From NCBI GenBank assembly GCA_964646435.1, contig CAZYEJ010000024.1:1-29174 (forward strand): a stretch of DNA of 29,174 nt, in the 5' to 3' direction. The notes below the pieces were generated by a model. It was not told the origin of the DNA and made no database searches. It saw nothing but the letters and a program-made list of their open reading frames with translations. Below are positions 21,483 through 28,552 of the stretch, in pieces (the first letter of the stretch is position 1; each line of letters begins with the position of its first letter). This stretch comes from UBA3076 sp964646435. Its GTDB lineage: Bacteria; Desulfobacterota; Dissulfuribacteria; Dissulfuribacterales; UBA3076. The translations under genes and the position numbers were made by a program.

Positions 21483-22796
21483 CTGAATGATCTTCGAAAA
21501 ACTGAAGGCCGGTTATCTGGTGATGGAAGTGGTGCCGGAGCCAGATGCGTCAGGTGCGGTGCATGCCTCTCTGTGTGCCCGGTATATGACGTAACCAGAC
21601 ATGAGCGCTTTTCCCCCAGGGGAAAATACAGACTTATTGCGGACATCGGCAAAGGCCCAAGTTCCACTCCTGAAGGCCAAGATCCCGAAAAGAATGTGCT
21701 CCCGTTCAAGGTGCTTGAGACCTTAAAAGATTGTCTTCAGTGCGGGGCCTGTGGTTACATATGTCCTGCCGGGGTGGAGTTAAATGTCCTGGTCAGAAGT
21801 GCCAGGGGGGCAAGCTGCGCCAAAGGGCTTTCCGCTCCATGGTGGCTATGGGATATCCTCAAAAGTCGCAGACTGACTCCCTTGCTGGCAAAGCTCCTTG
21901 CCGGTATTCCCGGCACAAGCGGCCTTATCTGGCGTCTGCTTGGCCTTGCAGGCCGGGCTTCACGGGATGAAAAGCCTCCACATTTTGAAATGCCCTCTCT
22001 TGCGCAAAACCCGGCCCTTTCCAGAAGGCATTTCAGGTTGCTTGATCCGAGTCGTGGGGTTGATTCCGGGCCTGGACCCAGAATAGCCCTTTTCCTGGGA
22101 TGCGTTCAGAACTACCTCTATCCGGAGGTGGCTGAGGCCATGATCCGGTGTTTAGGGGGTAAGGTGCTGGTACCTTTGGGACAGGGGTGCTGCGGTATGC
22201 CTGCATGGTCAGCAGGTGCGCAGGAAACAGCAAAGGAACTCGTGCTTCAAAATCTTAAGGTCTTTGAAAAGGCAAGGGCGGATTTTATCGTTACCGGATG
22301 CGCTGCCTGTGCCTCCATGATTAAAGAATGGCCAAAATTGTTCAGTGAAAAAGACCCAAAAAAAGAAGTTGCCTGCAATTTGGCAGATAAGGTCAGGGAA
22401 TTCAGCCAGCTTGTAGTTGAGCTAAAGGTATTACCTCTCAAAAAGTCAAGGGACAGGTCGGTCACAGTGACGTATCATGCTCCATGTCACCAACGTTTCG
22501 ATCTGGGCGGTGTGGGGGAAAGCGAAGGGCTCCTGGACAGGATGTTCTCAGATGACTTCAGGCCAATGTCTCATGCATGCTGTGGACAGGGGGGGCTTTT
22601 TAGTATTGGAAATCCTGAGCTTGCCTGGAAGATTTTCGAGAAGAGGCTTTCTGCATGGGAAAGGACAGGCGCATCTACTGTAGTTACCACATGCTCAGGA
22701 TGTCTGCTGCAGTGGAGGGCAGGGACTGCTCATCAAACCGGGGGTCCCAGGGTGTTACACTTGGCGGAAATTATTGATGGTTGTTCTAAAAAATGA
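21483..22796 (+). CDS. GlcF/CCG-type iron-sulfur oxidoreductase subunit
   Basis: This protein resembles the glycolate oxidase iron-sulfur subunit. It has two 4Fe-4S motifs, CVRCGACLSVCP and CLQCGACGYICP, then two CCG domains with QGCCGMPAWSAG and HACCGQGGLF. Each CCG domain has a following partner motif, GCAACAS and TCSGCLL. It would pass electrons from a flavin subunit not seen in this window. The frame with the first Cys cluster has no ATG, GTG or TTG before the cluster. The only near-start is CTG at 21483, nine bases after GGAGG. The GTG at 21573 would cut the first cluster and is rejected. Repeat R1 just upstream may have damaged the original start. The stop TGA lies in the following inverted repeat. 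Confidence 0.82.
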   Translation: MNDLRKTEGRLSGDGSGAGARCVRCGACLSVCPVYDVTRHERFSPRGKYRLIADIGKGPSSTPEGQDPEKNVLPFKVLETLKDCLQCGACGYICPAGVELNVLVRSARGASCAKGLSAPWWLWDILKSRRLTPLLAKLLAGIPGTSGLIWRLLGLAGRASRDEKPPHFEMPSLAQNPALSRRHFRLLDPSRGVDSGPGPRIALFLGCVQNYLYPEVAEAMIRCLGGKVLVPLGQGCCGMPAWSAGAQETAKELVLQNLKVFEKARADFIVTGCAACASMIKEWPKLFSEKDPKKEVACNLADKVREFSQLVVELKVLPLKKSRDRSVTVTYHAPCHQRFDLGGVGESEGLLDRMFSDDFRPMSHACCGQGGLFSIGNPELAWKIFEKRLSAWERTGASTVVTTCSGCLLQWRAGTAHQTGGPRVLHLAEIIDGCSKK

Positions 22797-22908
22797 ACAT
22801 CGAACGTCCAACATCGAATGAAAAAACAAACACCCAATACCGAACATTCAACAGCTATTTCTGTTTCTTCATCTTTTCCCATTCAACGTTCGATGTTCGA
22901 CGTTCATT
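22792..22908. repeat. Inverted repeat with 29-bp arms (GAACATCGAACGT type)
   Basis: The left arm at 22792-22820 and the right arm at 22880-22908 agree at about 24 of 29 positions as reverse complements. The left arm begins AATGAAC, whose TGA is the stop codon of the glcF-like gene. The 59-base loop is AT-rich with no gene. It may also act as a weak terminator, but there is no clear T-run. Confidence 0.65.
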
Positions 22909-22960
22909 ACTAAATTTAGGTCCCCCAACATATGAATGCGCCCATGATTACTGTGAAAAT

Positions 22961-22986
22961 AGCTCATAGGTGATGGCTCATAGGTG
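22961..22986 (+). repeat. Tandem GCTCATAGGTG at the rlmE start
   Basis: The unit GCTCATAGGTG occurs twice in a row, separated by AT, and the second copy supplies the GTG start of rlmE. The TAG within the repeat lies directly before that GTG. No normal ribosome binding site is left, so initiation may be poor or may depend on the upstream transcript. Confidence 0.55.
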
Positions 22987-23574
22987 AAAAAGGTCCAGGA
23001 TTATTATTTTAAAAAGGCCAAGAAGCAGGGTTTTCCGGCCCGTTCGGTCTATAAGCTGGAAGAGGCCCAGAAGAAATACCGGTTCTTGAAGCCGGGTCAG
23101 ACCGTTTTGGACCTTGGAGCATATCCAGGCTCCTGGTCAAAGTATGCAGCCGGAGTGGCAGGGCCGAAGGGCCTGGTTGTGGCAGTTGATATCCAAAAGC
23201 CTGGTGTAATGGCAGATAATATCTGCCTGTTGCAGAGAGATGTCTATGATCTCAAGGCCTCAAAGCTCAGAGAGATTTCCCCTTATTTCGACGTTGTGCT
23301 TAGCGATATGGCCCCCAAGACAACCGGCCGCAAGGATGTGGATCACTTCAGGTCTATAGCTCTTGCAGAGCGAGCTTTAGTTTTGGCAGGAGAGTTGCTG
23401 AAACCAGGGGGCACCTTTTTTTGCAAGGTATTTCAGGGGGAGGATTTCCCTTCCTTTAGGGATAAATGCAGAGAGAGTTTCAGGTCAGTTCGTGTGGTCA
23501 AGCCAAAGAGTTCCAGGCCGGAGAGTGTGGAGATATTTTTGCTGTGTACAGATAGAAAACAGCACACAGGATGA
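22984..23574 (+). CDS. rlmE: 23S rRNA (uridine-2'-O)-methyltransferase RlmE (FtsJ/RrmJ)
   Basis: RlmE methylates the 2'-OH of U2552 in the A-loop of 23S rRNA. The 196-aa protein starts with DYYFKKAKKQGFPARSVYKL, then VLDLGAYPGSWSKYAAG, the AdoMet site. The catalytic K-D-K-E tetrad is visible in SVYKLEE, LSDMAPKTTG, FFCKVFQG and SRPESVEIFLL. The start is the GTG at 22984, since a TAG lies immediately before it in frame. The length is normal. purC follows 60 bases downstream, so they may share a transcript. Confidence 0.94.
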   Translation: MKKVQDYYFKKAKKQGFPARSVYKLEEAQKKYRFLKPGQTVLDLGAYPGSWSKYAAGVAGPKGLVVAVDIQKPGVMADNICLLQRDVYDLKASKLREISPYFDVVLSDMAPKTTGRKDVDHFRSIALAERALVLAGELLKPGGTFFCKVFQGEDFPSFRDKCRESFRSVRVVKPKSSRPESVEIFLLCTDRKQHTG

Positions 23575-23634
23575 TTGCCACATCTCTATTTATTGGCTAG
23601 TCTGGTTTATATATTGTTAACTGGAGATAAATTA

Positions 23635-24561
23635 ATGTCCCTATTCGAAACGGATTTCCCCGGCCTTCATTTGTTGCACAGGGGAAAGGTAAGAGATATT
23701 TACAAAGTTGGGGGGTACCTGCTGATTGTAGCAACGGATCGTCTTTCTGCCTTTGATGTTGTTCTCCCCACGCCCATATTGGGAAAGGGTCGCATCCTCA
23801 CTCAGATGTCTTTGTTCTGGTTTGAGAAATTGAAAGACCTGGTGCCGAATCATCTGGTTCAGGCAGATGTAACTCAGTTTCCGGAAGAGCTGAAACCATT
23901 TTCAAAGTCCCTTGAGGGCCGGAGCATGTTGGTCAAAGAGGCAAAGCCTTTGCCGGTTGAGTGTATAGTCAGGGGATATATTGCCGGCTCCGGCTGGAAA
24001 GACTATCTCCGGACAGGTTCTGTATGTGGTATCAAACTACCTGAAGGGATGCTTGAGTCGCAGCAGCTCCCGGATGCCATATTCACGCCTTCCACCAAGG
24101 CTGATGTTGGTTCTCACGATGAAAACATAAGCTTTGAACAGGTCAGGAAGCTGCTTGGCAAAGATGTTGCCGAAAAGGCCAGGGATATCAGCATCAGGCT
24201 TTACAAAATAGCGGCAGATTATGCGAGAGAAAGAGGAGTGATAATTGCTGATACAAAGTTTGAGCTCGGCATATCCGGCGGAGAGCTTATACTGATTGAC
24301 GAGGTTTTGACCCCTGATTCTTCCAGATTCTGGCCTGCTGAGGACTATAGCCCAGGCAGATCACAGCCGAGCTTTGATAAGCAGTTTGTGAGAGACTACC
24401 TGGAGTCCATTTTGTGGGATAAAAAGCCACCAGGACCTGATTTTCCTGCAGATATCGCAGAAAAGACCCGTCAGCGATATCTGGAGGCCTTGCGGCGTCT
24501 TACAATAAATTTTGGTAAGAGTTCACAGGGCACCGCATCTGCTTTGTTGTCGGGCACTTGA
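23635..24561 (+). CDS. purC: Phosphoribosylaminoimidazole-succinocarboxamide synthase (SAICAR synthetase)
   Basis: PurC joins aspartate to CAIR with ATP in purine synthesis. The 308-aa protein shows the family motifs: LLHRGKVRDIYKV, TDRLSAFDVVLPTPILGKG, LPVECIVRGYIAGSGWKDY, IFTPSTKADVGSHDENISFE, IIADTKFELG and DEVLTPDSSRFWP. I start at the ATG at 23635 behind GGAG; an upstream start would add 20 unrelated residues. The last 16 codons or so (from GKSSQGTASALL) are not PurC but the translated end of repeat R1, which also gives the stop. The conserved enzyme ends with YLEALRRLT, so activity is probably kept. Confidence 0.95.
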   Translation: MSLFETDFPGLHLLHRGKVRDIYKVGGYLLIVATDRLSAFDVVLPTPILGKGRILTQMSLFWFEKLKDLVPNHLVQADVTQFPEELKPFSKSLEGRSMLVKEAKPLPVECIVRGYIAGSGWKDYLRTGSVCGIKLPEGMLESQQLPDAIFTPSTKADVGSHDENISFEQVRKLLGKDVAEKARDISIRLYKIAADYARERGVIIADTKFELGISGGELILIDEVLTPDSSRFWPAEDYSPGRSQPSFDKQFVRDYLESILWDKKPPGPDFPADIAEKTRQRYLEALRRLTINFGKSSQGTASALLSGT

Positions 24562-24673
24562 AGTACAGGAAGTACGTCTGCGTATCCTCCGCCTCGCATC
24601 TGCAGCACCCTGTGAACTCTTACAGTTCGGTAGGTTGTGGTAAAACGGGCGTTGTGACCCCGTGAACGGTTAC
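24515..24673 (-). repeat. Modular repeat R1, copy c with side module
   Basis: The core at 24515-24623 has perfect arms, GTAAGAGTTCACAGGG and CCCTGTGAACTCTTAC. Both differ from copy b at the matching positions (GCG to GAG on one side, CGC to CTC on the other), so pairing is kept. The side module continues to GTGAACGGTTAC at 24662-24673. The left part lies inside the purC frame. Confidence 0.9.
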
Positions 24674-24684
24674 AAATTTTAAAT

Positions 24685-24837
24685 GTTGAATTTTGAATTA
24701 AGGTAATGTCTTTTAAATTTTTTTCCACAACTCACAATTCAACATTCACAATTCAACATTGCCTATGTGGGTATATGTCTAATAAATCTTTTTCCACAAT
24801 TCAGCATTTAGCATTCAACATTCAACATTGCCTATAA
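24685..24837 (-). repeat. Dispersed repeat R2 (CAACATTGCCTAT units)
   Basis: Two units each end in CAACATTGCCTAT (24754-24766 and 24823-24835), and each contains several ATTCAACATT or ATTCACAATT words. The minus-strand reading of 24685-24766 aligns along its length with 27636-27716 on the plus strand. With repeat R1 before it, the whole purC-thermonuclease gap (24562-24854) consists of repeats. Confidence 0.7.
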
Positions 24838-24854
24838 GAGGGGGGGGCTTGAAT

Positions 24855-25502
24855 ATGGGAATAAGGGCCGGATCGTCCATAATGACAGTTGTTCTGGTGA
24901 GCATCTGGTTCCTTGCCTCCATAGAATTTTGTTTTGCAGAGAAAAGCGTTTTTGTGCGCTACGTCATTGATGGAGACACAATAGTCCTCAAAAAAGGAAC
25001 AAAGGTACGCTATAGGGGGATTAATTCTCCGGAGATACCTCACAACAATAAGGACAAACCCGGAGAGCCCTTGGGATGGGAAGCCACCAAGCGTAACAGG
25101 CAACTGGTCCAGGGCAGGCTTGTCAGGCTGGTCCAGGATAATGAAAAGAGGGATCGCTTTGGCCGGATGTTGGCCTATGTGTTTCTCCCTGATGGTCGAA
25201 TGGTCAATGAAATTCTTGTCCGCGAGGGCCTTGCCTTTGTGTGTTTTTCTGAGAAAGGATCGCCTTTCAGTAAAAAATTGCTTAATGCACAGAGAGAGGC
25301 CATAGATGCCGGGCGTGGTATATGGTCAATTCCGCCGGTCAGGCCCGAACCTTATTATGTTGGCAATCGCAAAACCCTCCGTTTTCATAGGCCCTCATGT
25401 CCTTATGGGAAAAAGATAAATAAATCCAACCGGGTAATCTTTAAATCACGATCCGATGCCTGCAAGGAGGGTTTTTGCCGGTGCAAGAAGTGTCTGCCCT
25501 GA
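24855..25502 (+). CDS. Secreted thermonuclease-like protein with C-terminal Cys-rich Ada-type domain
   Basis: After a signal peptide (VLVSIWFLASIEFCFA) comes a staphylococcal-nuclease domain: FVRYVIDGDTIVLKKG, VRYRGINSPEIP, DRFGRMLAYVFLPDG and NEILVREGLAFV. It should cut nucleic acids outside the cytoplasm with calcium. From about residue 170 a second domain follows, with RKTLRFHRPSCPYGKKI, SRSDACKEGFCRCKKC and four or more Cys. This resembles the metal-binding domain found in Ada and in many SNase-like proteins. I start at the ATG at 24855 behind a GGGGGG run. The stop overlaps the region of the next start. Function is sure at the domain level. Confidence 0.88.
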   Translation: MGIRAGSSIMTVVLVSIWFLASIEFCFAEKSVFVRYVIDGDTIVLKKGTKVRYRGINSPEIPHNNKDKPGEPLGWEATKRNRQLVQGRLVRLVQDNEKRDRFGRMLAYVFLPDGRMVNEILVREGLAFVCFSEKGSPFSKKLLNAQREAIDAGRGIWSIPPVRPEPYYVGNRKTLRFHRPSCPYGKKINKSNRVIFKSRSDACKEGFCRCKKCLP

Positions 25503-26551
25503 TGATGACTACAACGATAGTAATTAGAGATCCCAAATACCTTGAACATGACCAGGGTCACGGTCATCCGGAATCACCTGATCGTCTGAGGGTTATTTAT
25601 GAGCGTTTAGACCAGGAAGATGTAAAAGGCCGGTTCAAGACCATTGTCCCAAGACCGGCCAGCCGTGATGAGCTTTTATGGAATCACACAGGTGATTACA
25701 TAGACAAGATAGCCAAGACCGCCGGCAGAGATTTCTACCGGCTGGATCCGGATACAGTTACCAGCGCAGGCTCGTGGGAGGCGGCTTGCCTGGCTGTTGG
25801 AGGAGTATTTACCGCCATGGATGAAATAGCCGGGCCTGATACGCAAAATGGATTTGCCTTGGTACGTCCACCGGGACACCATGCAGAAAAAGATCGTGCC
25901 AAGGGCTTTTGCATTTTTAATAATGTGGCCCTTGGAGCTCATTATGCGAGACGGGTCCTTGGTTGTGAACGGGTCTTGATTGTAGACTGGGATCTTCATC
26001 ACGGGAACGGTACCCAGCACAGCTTTTATGATAATTCCAGTGTATTATACTTTTCTACCCACCAGTATCCCTATTATCCGGGAAGCGGCAGTGTAGAGCA
26101 AATAGGTGAAGGCGATGGGAAGGGCTTTACTGTAAATGTGCCTTTGAGCCCTGGTGCCGGAGATGAGGATTTTGCTGCCATTTTCAATCGCTTACTGGTG
26201 CCCATAGGGAGGTCCTTTTCTCCAGACTTCATACTCGTTTCAGCCGGGTTTGATATTTACCAGGATGATCCCCTGGGAGGCATGGAAGTCACTGTAAATG
26301 GCTTTGCCTATATGGCAAGGGTTTTGCTCAATCTTGCAGAGTCATGCTGTAATGGCCGGATATTATTCTGTCTTGAAGGAGGTTATAACCTTACAGGGCT
26401 TAGAGATGGTGTGCTTGCGGTTTTAGATGAATGTAAGGGCATGAGCGTTCTGGACAGCGATACTGTCTTAAGGTTGGATAATTCCGGGCCCGGACCCAAA
26501 ATAATAGAACATATAATGGATATCCATAAGGATTATTGGCCTTTTGTATGA
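25481..26551 (+). CDS. Histone-deacetylase/AcuC-family deacetylase
   Basis: This zinc-dependent hydrolase of the HDAC superfamily includes bacterial acetoin-utilisation (AcuC) and acetylpolyamine enzymes. The motifs are clear: HGHPESPDRLRVIYERL, RPPGHHAEKDRAKGFCIFNN with the catalytic His pair, and VDWDLHHGNGTQ with the zinc Asp and His. SAGFDIYQDDPLGGM with the third zinc ligand and LEGGYNLTGL complete the set. The real substrate is unknown. AAGGAGG lies 10 bases before GTG 25481, which I take as the start. The ATG at 25502 overlaps the thermonuclease stop and starts closer to the conserved region, but it has no clear ribosome binding site. Confidence 0.92.
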   Translation: MQEVSALMMTTTIVIRDPKYLEHDQGHGHPESPDRLRVIYERLDQEDVKGRFKTIVPRPASRDELLWNHTGDYIDKIAKTAGRDFYRLDPDTVTSAGSWEAACLAVGGVFTAMDEIAGPDTQNGFALVRPPGHHAEKDRAKGFCIFNNVALGAHYARRVLGCERVLIVDWDLHHGNGTQHSFYDNSSVLYFSTHQYPYYPGSGSVEQIGEGDGKGFTVNVPLSPGAGDEDFAAIFNRLLVPIGRSFSPDFILVSAGFDIYQDDPLGGMEVTVNGFAYMARVLLNLAESCCNGRILFCLEGGYNLTGLRDGVLAVLDECKGMSVLDSDTVLRLDNSGPGPKIIEHIMDIHKDYWPFV

Positions 26552-26561
26552 CCAAAAAGAC

Positions 26562-26602
26562 AAAAGGCCTGCTGACTTGAACCGGCAGGCCTTTAAATTT
26601 TT
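26562..26602. terminator. Bidirectional intrinsic terminator
   Basis: AAAGGCCTGC (26563-26572) and GCAGGCCTTT (26585-26594) form a perfect 10-bp stem with a 12-base loop, followed by AAATTTTT on the plus strand. In the other direction the stem is followed by TTGTCTTTTT. It can end both the deacetylase transcript and the convergent cytochrome transcript. Confidence 0.85.
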
Positions 26603-26667
26603 CATTCCATGGCCATGGTACAAAAAATAAGATAAGGTCTAAAAAACACTTAACCTAATTTTTTTGG

Positions 26668-27108
26668 CTATTTGGCTACCTTGGGATGGCATTCACCACA
26701 CTTGGTCGGGGCGGCCTTGCCGTCTTTCTTTGCAGCCTTATGGCACCCTTTACAGTTTTCATGAATGGCTGAGTACATGTACCCCTTGATCTGTTCTTTC
26801 TTGCTCAGCTTTGGTTCCTTTGGTGCCTTGGCTCCGGTGTGGCAGCATTCACACTTTTTGACCTCATTCCCCTCTTTCCACACATTTTTGCCATCCTTAT
26901 ACACATGGTGACAGTCGTCACAGGCAACCTTGTAATCCACATTATGTTTCTGGTGGCTAAAGGTGACCAACGACTTTTTGTGCTTTGAGAACACCTTTGA
27001 ATCCATGGTAATGGTTTCCGGTCCCTTATCGGCTGCCATGACCATCCCTGCCATTACCAGGCTGAAACAGACCGCGATCAACAGAGATAATACTTTTTTA
27101 CTTTTCAT
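26668..27108 (-). CDS. Tetrahaem cytochrome c3 (class III c-type cytochrome)
   Basis: This is a periplasmic electron carrier of sulfate and metal reducers, between hydrogenases or formate dehydrogenases and membrane complexes. The 146-aa precursor has a signal peptide (LIAVCFSLVMAGMVMA). Four haem-attachment sites follow: CDDCH, CECCH, CKGCH and CGECH. The axial His pattern SHQKHNVDYKVACDDCHHVY is typical of cytochrome c3. AAGGAGGAG precedes the ATG. It is monocistronic, and an AT-rich region upstream (27120-27200) probably carries its promoter. The cytochrome is the best single clue to the host's lifestyle. Confidence 0.94.
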   Translation of the reverse strand: MKSKKVLSLLIAVCFSLVMAGMVMAADKGPETITMDSKVFSKHKKSLVTFSHQKHNVDYKVACDDCHHVYKDGKNVWKEGNEVKKCECCHTGAKAPKEPKLSKKEQIKGYMYSAIHENCKGCHKAAKKDGKAAPTKCGECHPKVAK

Positions 27109-27266
27109 CCCGCATACTCCTCCTTATTATAATTAATAGATGAATGATGATTCACTGAATAATTTCATAATTGAGCTTTTGAAATTTGTCAATAAAGAAA
27201 TGAAATCACCTCCAATGCCAATGCCGGGCCGTGGCCCCATATTTTGTCGAAAGGGCATCAAAATCC

Positions 27267-27296
27267 TTTACAATTCTCTAATTGCGTTGGTATGAT
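27267..27296 (+). promoter_or_regulatory. Sigma-70-like promoter for the small Cys-rich protein gene
   Basis: TTTACA (27267-27272) and TATGAT (27291-27296) are separated by 18 bases, close to consensus. It lies 67 bases before the GTG start at 27363. The rest of the 27109-27362 gap carries only this, the presumed cytochrome promoter on the other strand, and a short GGGCC-GTGGCCC palindrome near 27225. Confidence 0.5.
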
Positions 27297-27362
27297 GCCG
27301 GACCAATGCGTACTTGCTGACAGTTATTGCTCTTGTTCAGCGCATTTTTTGGAGGCTACAAA

Positions 27363-27578
27363 GTGAAAATAGTATATGATCCGGATATACCGGCCACGCT
27401 TTATTCGTCTATTAAAGAAATAATAAAAGAGTCAATAGAAGCTCCATGCTCCTGCGGATGTGATGAGATCTACGTTTCATTACAGGAGGAGAATAAGATA
27501 GATGTTAAATGCTATGATTGCGGTACCAGTTTTTTCGAGCTTGAGGTGGAAATAAATGAAGAAACAACTGATCACTGA
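27363..27578 (+). CDS. Small Cys-rich, zinc-ribbon-like protein of unknown function
   Basis: This is a 71-aa acidic protein starting at GTG 27363, placed well behind GGAGG. It contains CSCGCDE (three Cys in a CxCxC pattern) near residue 32 and CYDCG near residue 54. Four of these could bind one zinc ion. I do not recognise the family. No transmembrane segment or signal is seen, so it should be cytoplasmic. It stands alone between cytochrome c3 and the M48 protease. The upstream extension to 27327 is less likely because it has no ribosome binding site. Confidence 0.65.
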   Translation: MKIVYDPDIPATLYSSIKEIIKESIEAPCSCGCDEIYVSLQEENKIDVKCYDCGTSFFELEVEINEETTDH

Positions 27579-27593
27579 ATTAAGAGAGGGTCG

Positions 27594-27630
27594 CCTGAAA
27601 TATAATTCCGCTCAAAAAGCCTGAGATGCA
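27594..27630 (+). repeat. Dispersed repeat R3, copy 2
   Basis: This matches the minus strand of 18-55 with two or three differences (CTGAAATATAATTCCGCTCA and the following AAAAGCCTGAGATGCA). It lies directly in front of an R2 copy, so two repeat families are joined here. Confidence 0.6.
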
Positions 27631-27635
27631 CCCCT

Positions 27636-27716
27636 TTATAGACAATGCTGAATGTTGAATTGTGAATGCTGAATTATGGAAGAAGATTTAAAAGATAAAT
27701 ACCTTAATTCAAAATT
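27636..27716 (+). repeat. Dispersed repeat R2, second location
   Basis: This aligns with the minus strand of 24685-24766 from ATAGACAATGCTGAATG through ATTTAAAAGATAAATACC to TTAATTCAAAATT. The repeat contains an ATG (27676) that opens the long frame of the M48 protease, so that ATG is probably not the true start. Confidence 0.7.
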
Positions 27717-27720
27717 TATT

Positions 27721-28512
27721 GTGCGTCGCAGATTGGATTTTTCCAGCAAAATCATGTCTGTGTTGGTCCTGTTCTGCTGCTGTTTTCTGTATGCCTGTTC
27801 CCAGGCTCCGCTCACAGGCAGGTCCCAGTTGATACTGGTCAGCCCTGAGCAGGAAAGGTCCTTAGGGCTCAAGGCCTATGAGAGCATCCTTCAAAAGGAG
27901 AAGGTCAGCCAGGATCAGGTTTTGAATCAGATGCTGCAGACAATGGGATGGAGAATTGCAAATGCGGCCCGAAGACCGGATTTTGATTGGGAATTCACGC
28001 TCATAGAAAATGACAAGCAGGCCAATGCCTTTTGTCTTCCAGGTGGCAAGGTATTTGTGTATACAGGTATTCTGGAATATACAGAGGATGAAACCGGCCT
28101 GGCCACTGTGATTGGCCATGAGGTTGCGCATGCCATGGCTCGACACGGGGCGGAAAGGATGAGCCTGACTCTGTTGGCCCAATTGGGGGAAACGGCTATG
28201 CAGACAGCCATCAGGACCCAGTCGGCCAATACGATAAGGGTATTTGATCGCGCATATGGATTGGCGGCAAACGTAGGCGTGATGTTGCCATACAGCCGTA
28301 CCCAGGAATATGAAGCAGACCATATAGGGCTTATTCTGATGGCAAAGGCGGGATATGATCCCAGAGGTGCTCTAGGGTTTTGGGAACGCCTTTCCAAGGG
28401 AAAGTCCAGTTCCTCTCCTCCTTCATTTCTTTCCACTCACCCAACCGACTACGATCGTATTACAAAAATTAAGAATTTGTTGCCGGAGGCCCTTGAGTAT
28501 TACGCTAATTGA
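27721..28512 (+). CDS. M48-family metalloprotease, lipoprotein
   Basis: This is a periplasmic zinc protease of the M48 family (BepA/LoiP-like), which acts on outer-membrane protein quality. From GTG 27721 the protein starts with an Arg-rich n-region (VRRRLDFSSKI), a hydrophobic core (MSVLVLFCCCFLYAC) and a lipobox ending in C. The zinc site VIGHEVAHAMARHGAE is at about residue 133, and the third ligand lies in EYEADHIGL. The C-terminal SFLSTHPTDYDRI is conserved in the family. The start at 27721 or at ATG 27754 is likely; ATG 27676 lies within repeat R2. The repeat may have replaced the native ribosome binding site. Confidence 0.9.
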   Translation: MRRRLDFSSKIMSVLVLFCCCFLYACSQAPLTGRSQLILVSPEQERSLGLKAYESILQKEKVSQDQVLNQMLQTMGWRIANAARRPDFDWEFTLIENDKQANAFCLPGGKVFVYTGILEYTEDETGLATVIGHEVAHAMARHGAERMSLTLLAQLGETAMQTAIRTQSANTIRVFDRAYGLAANVGVMLPYSRTQEYEADHIGLILMAKAGYDPRGALGFWERLSKGKSSSSPPSFLSTHPTDYDRITKIKNLLPEALEYYAN

Positions 28513-28552
28513 GTTCGCTTAGGAGATGTTCAAGTTATTTGCGGACAGTTCC

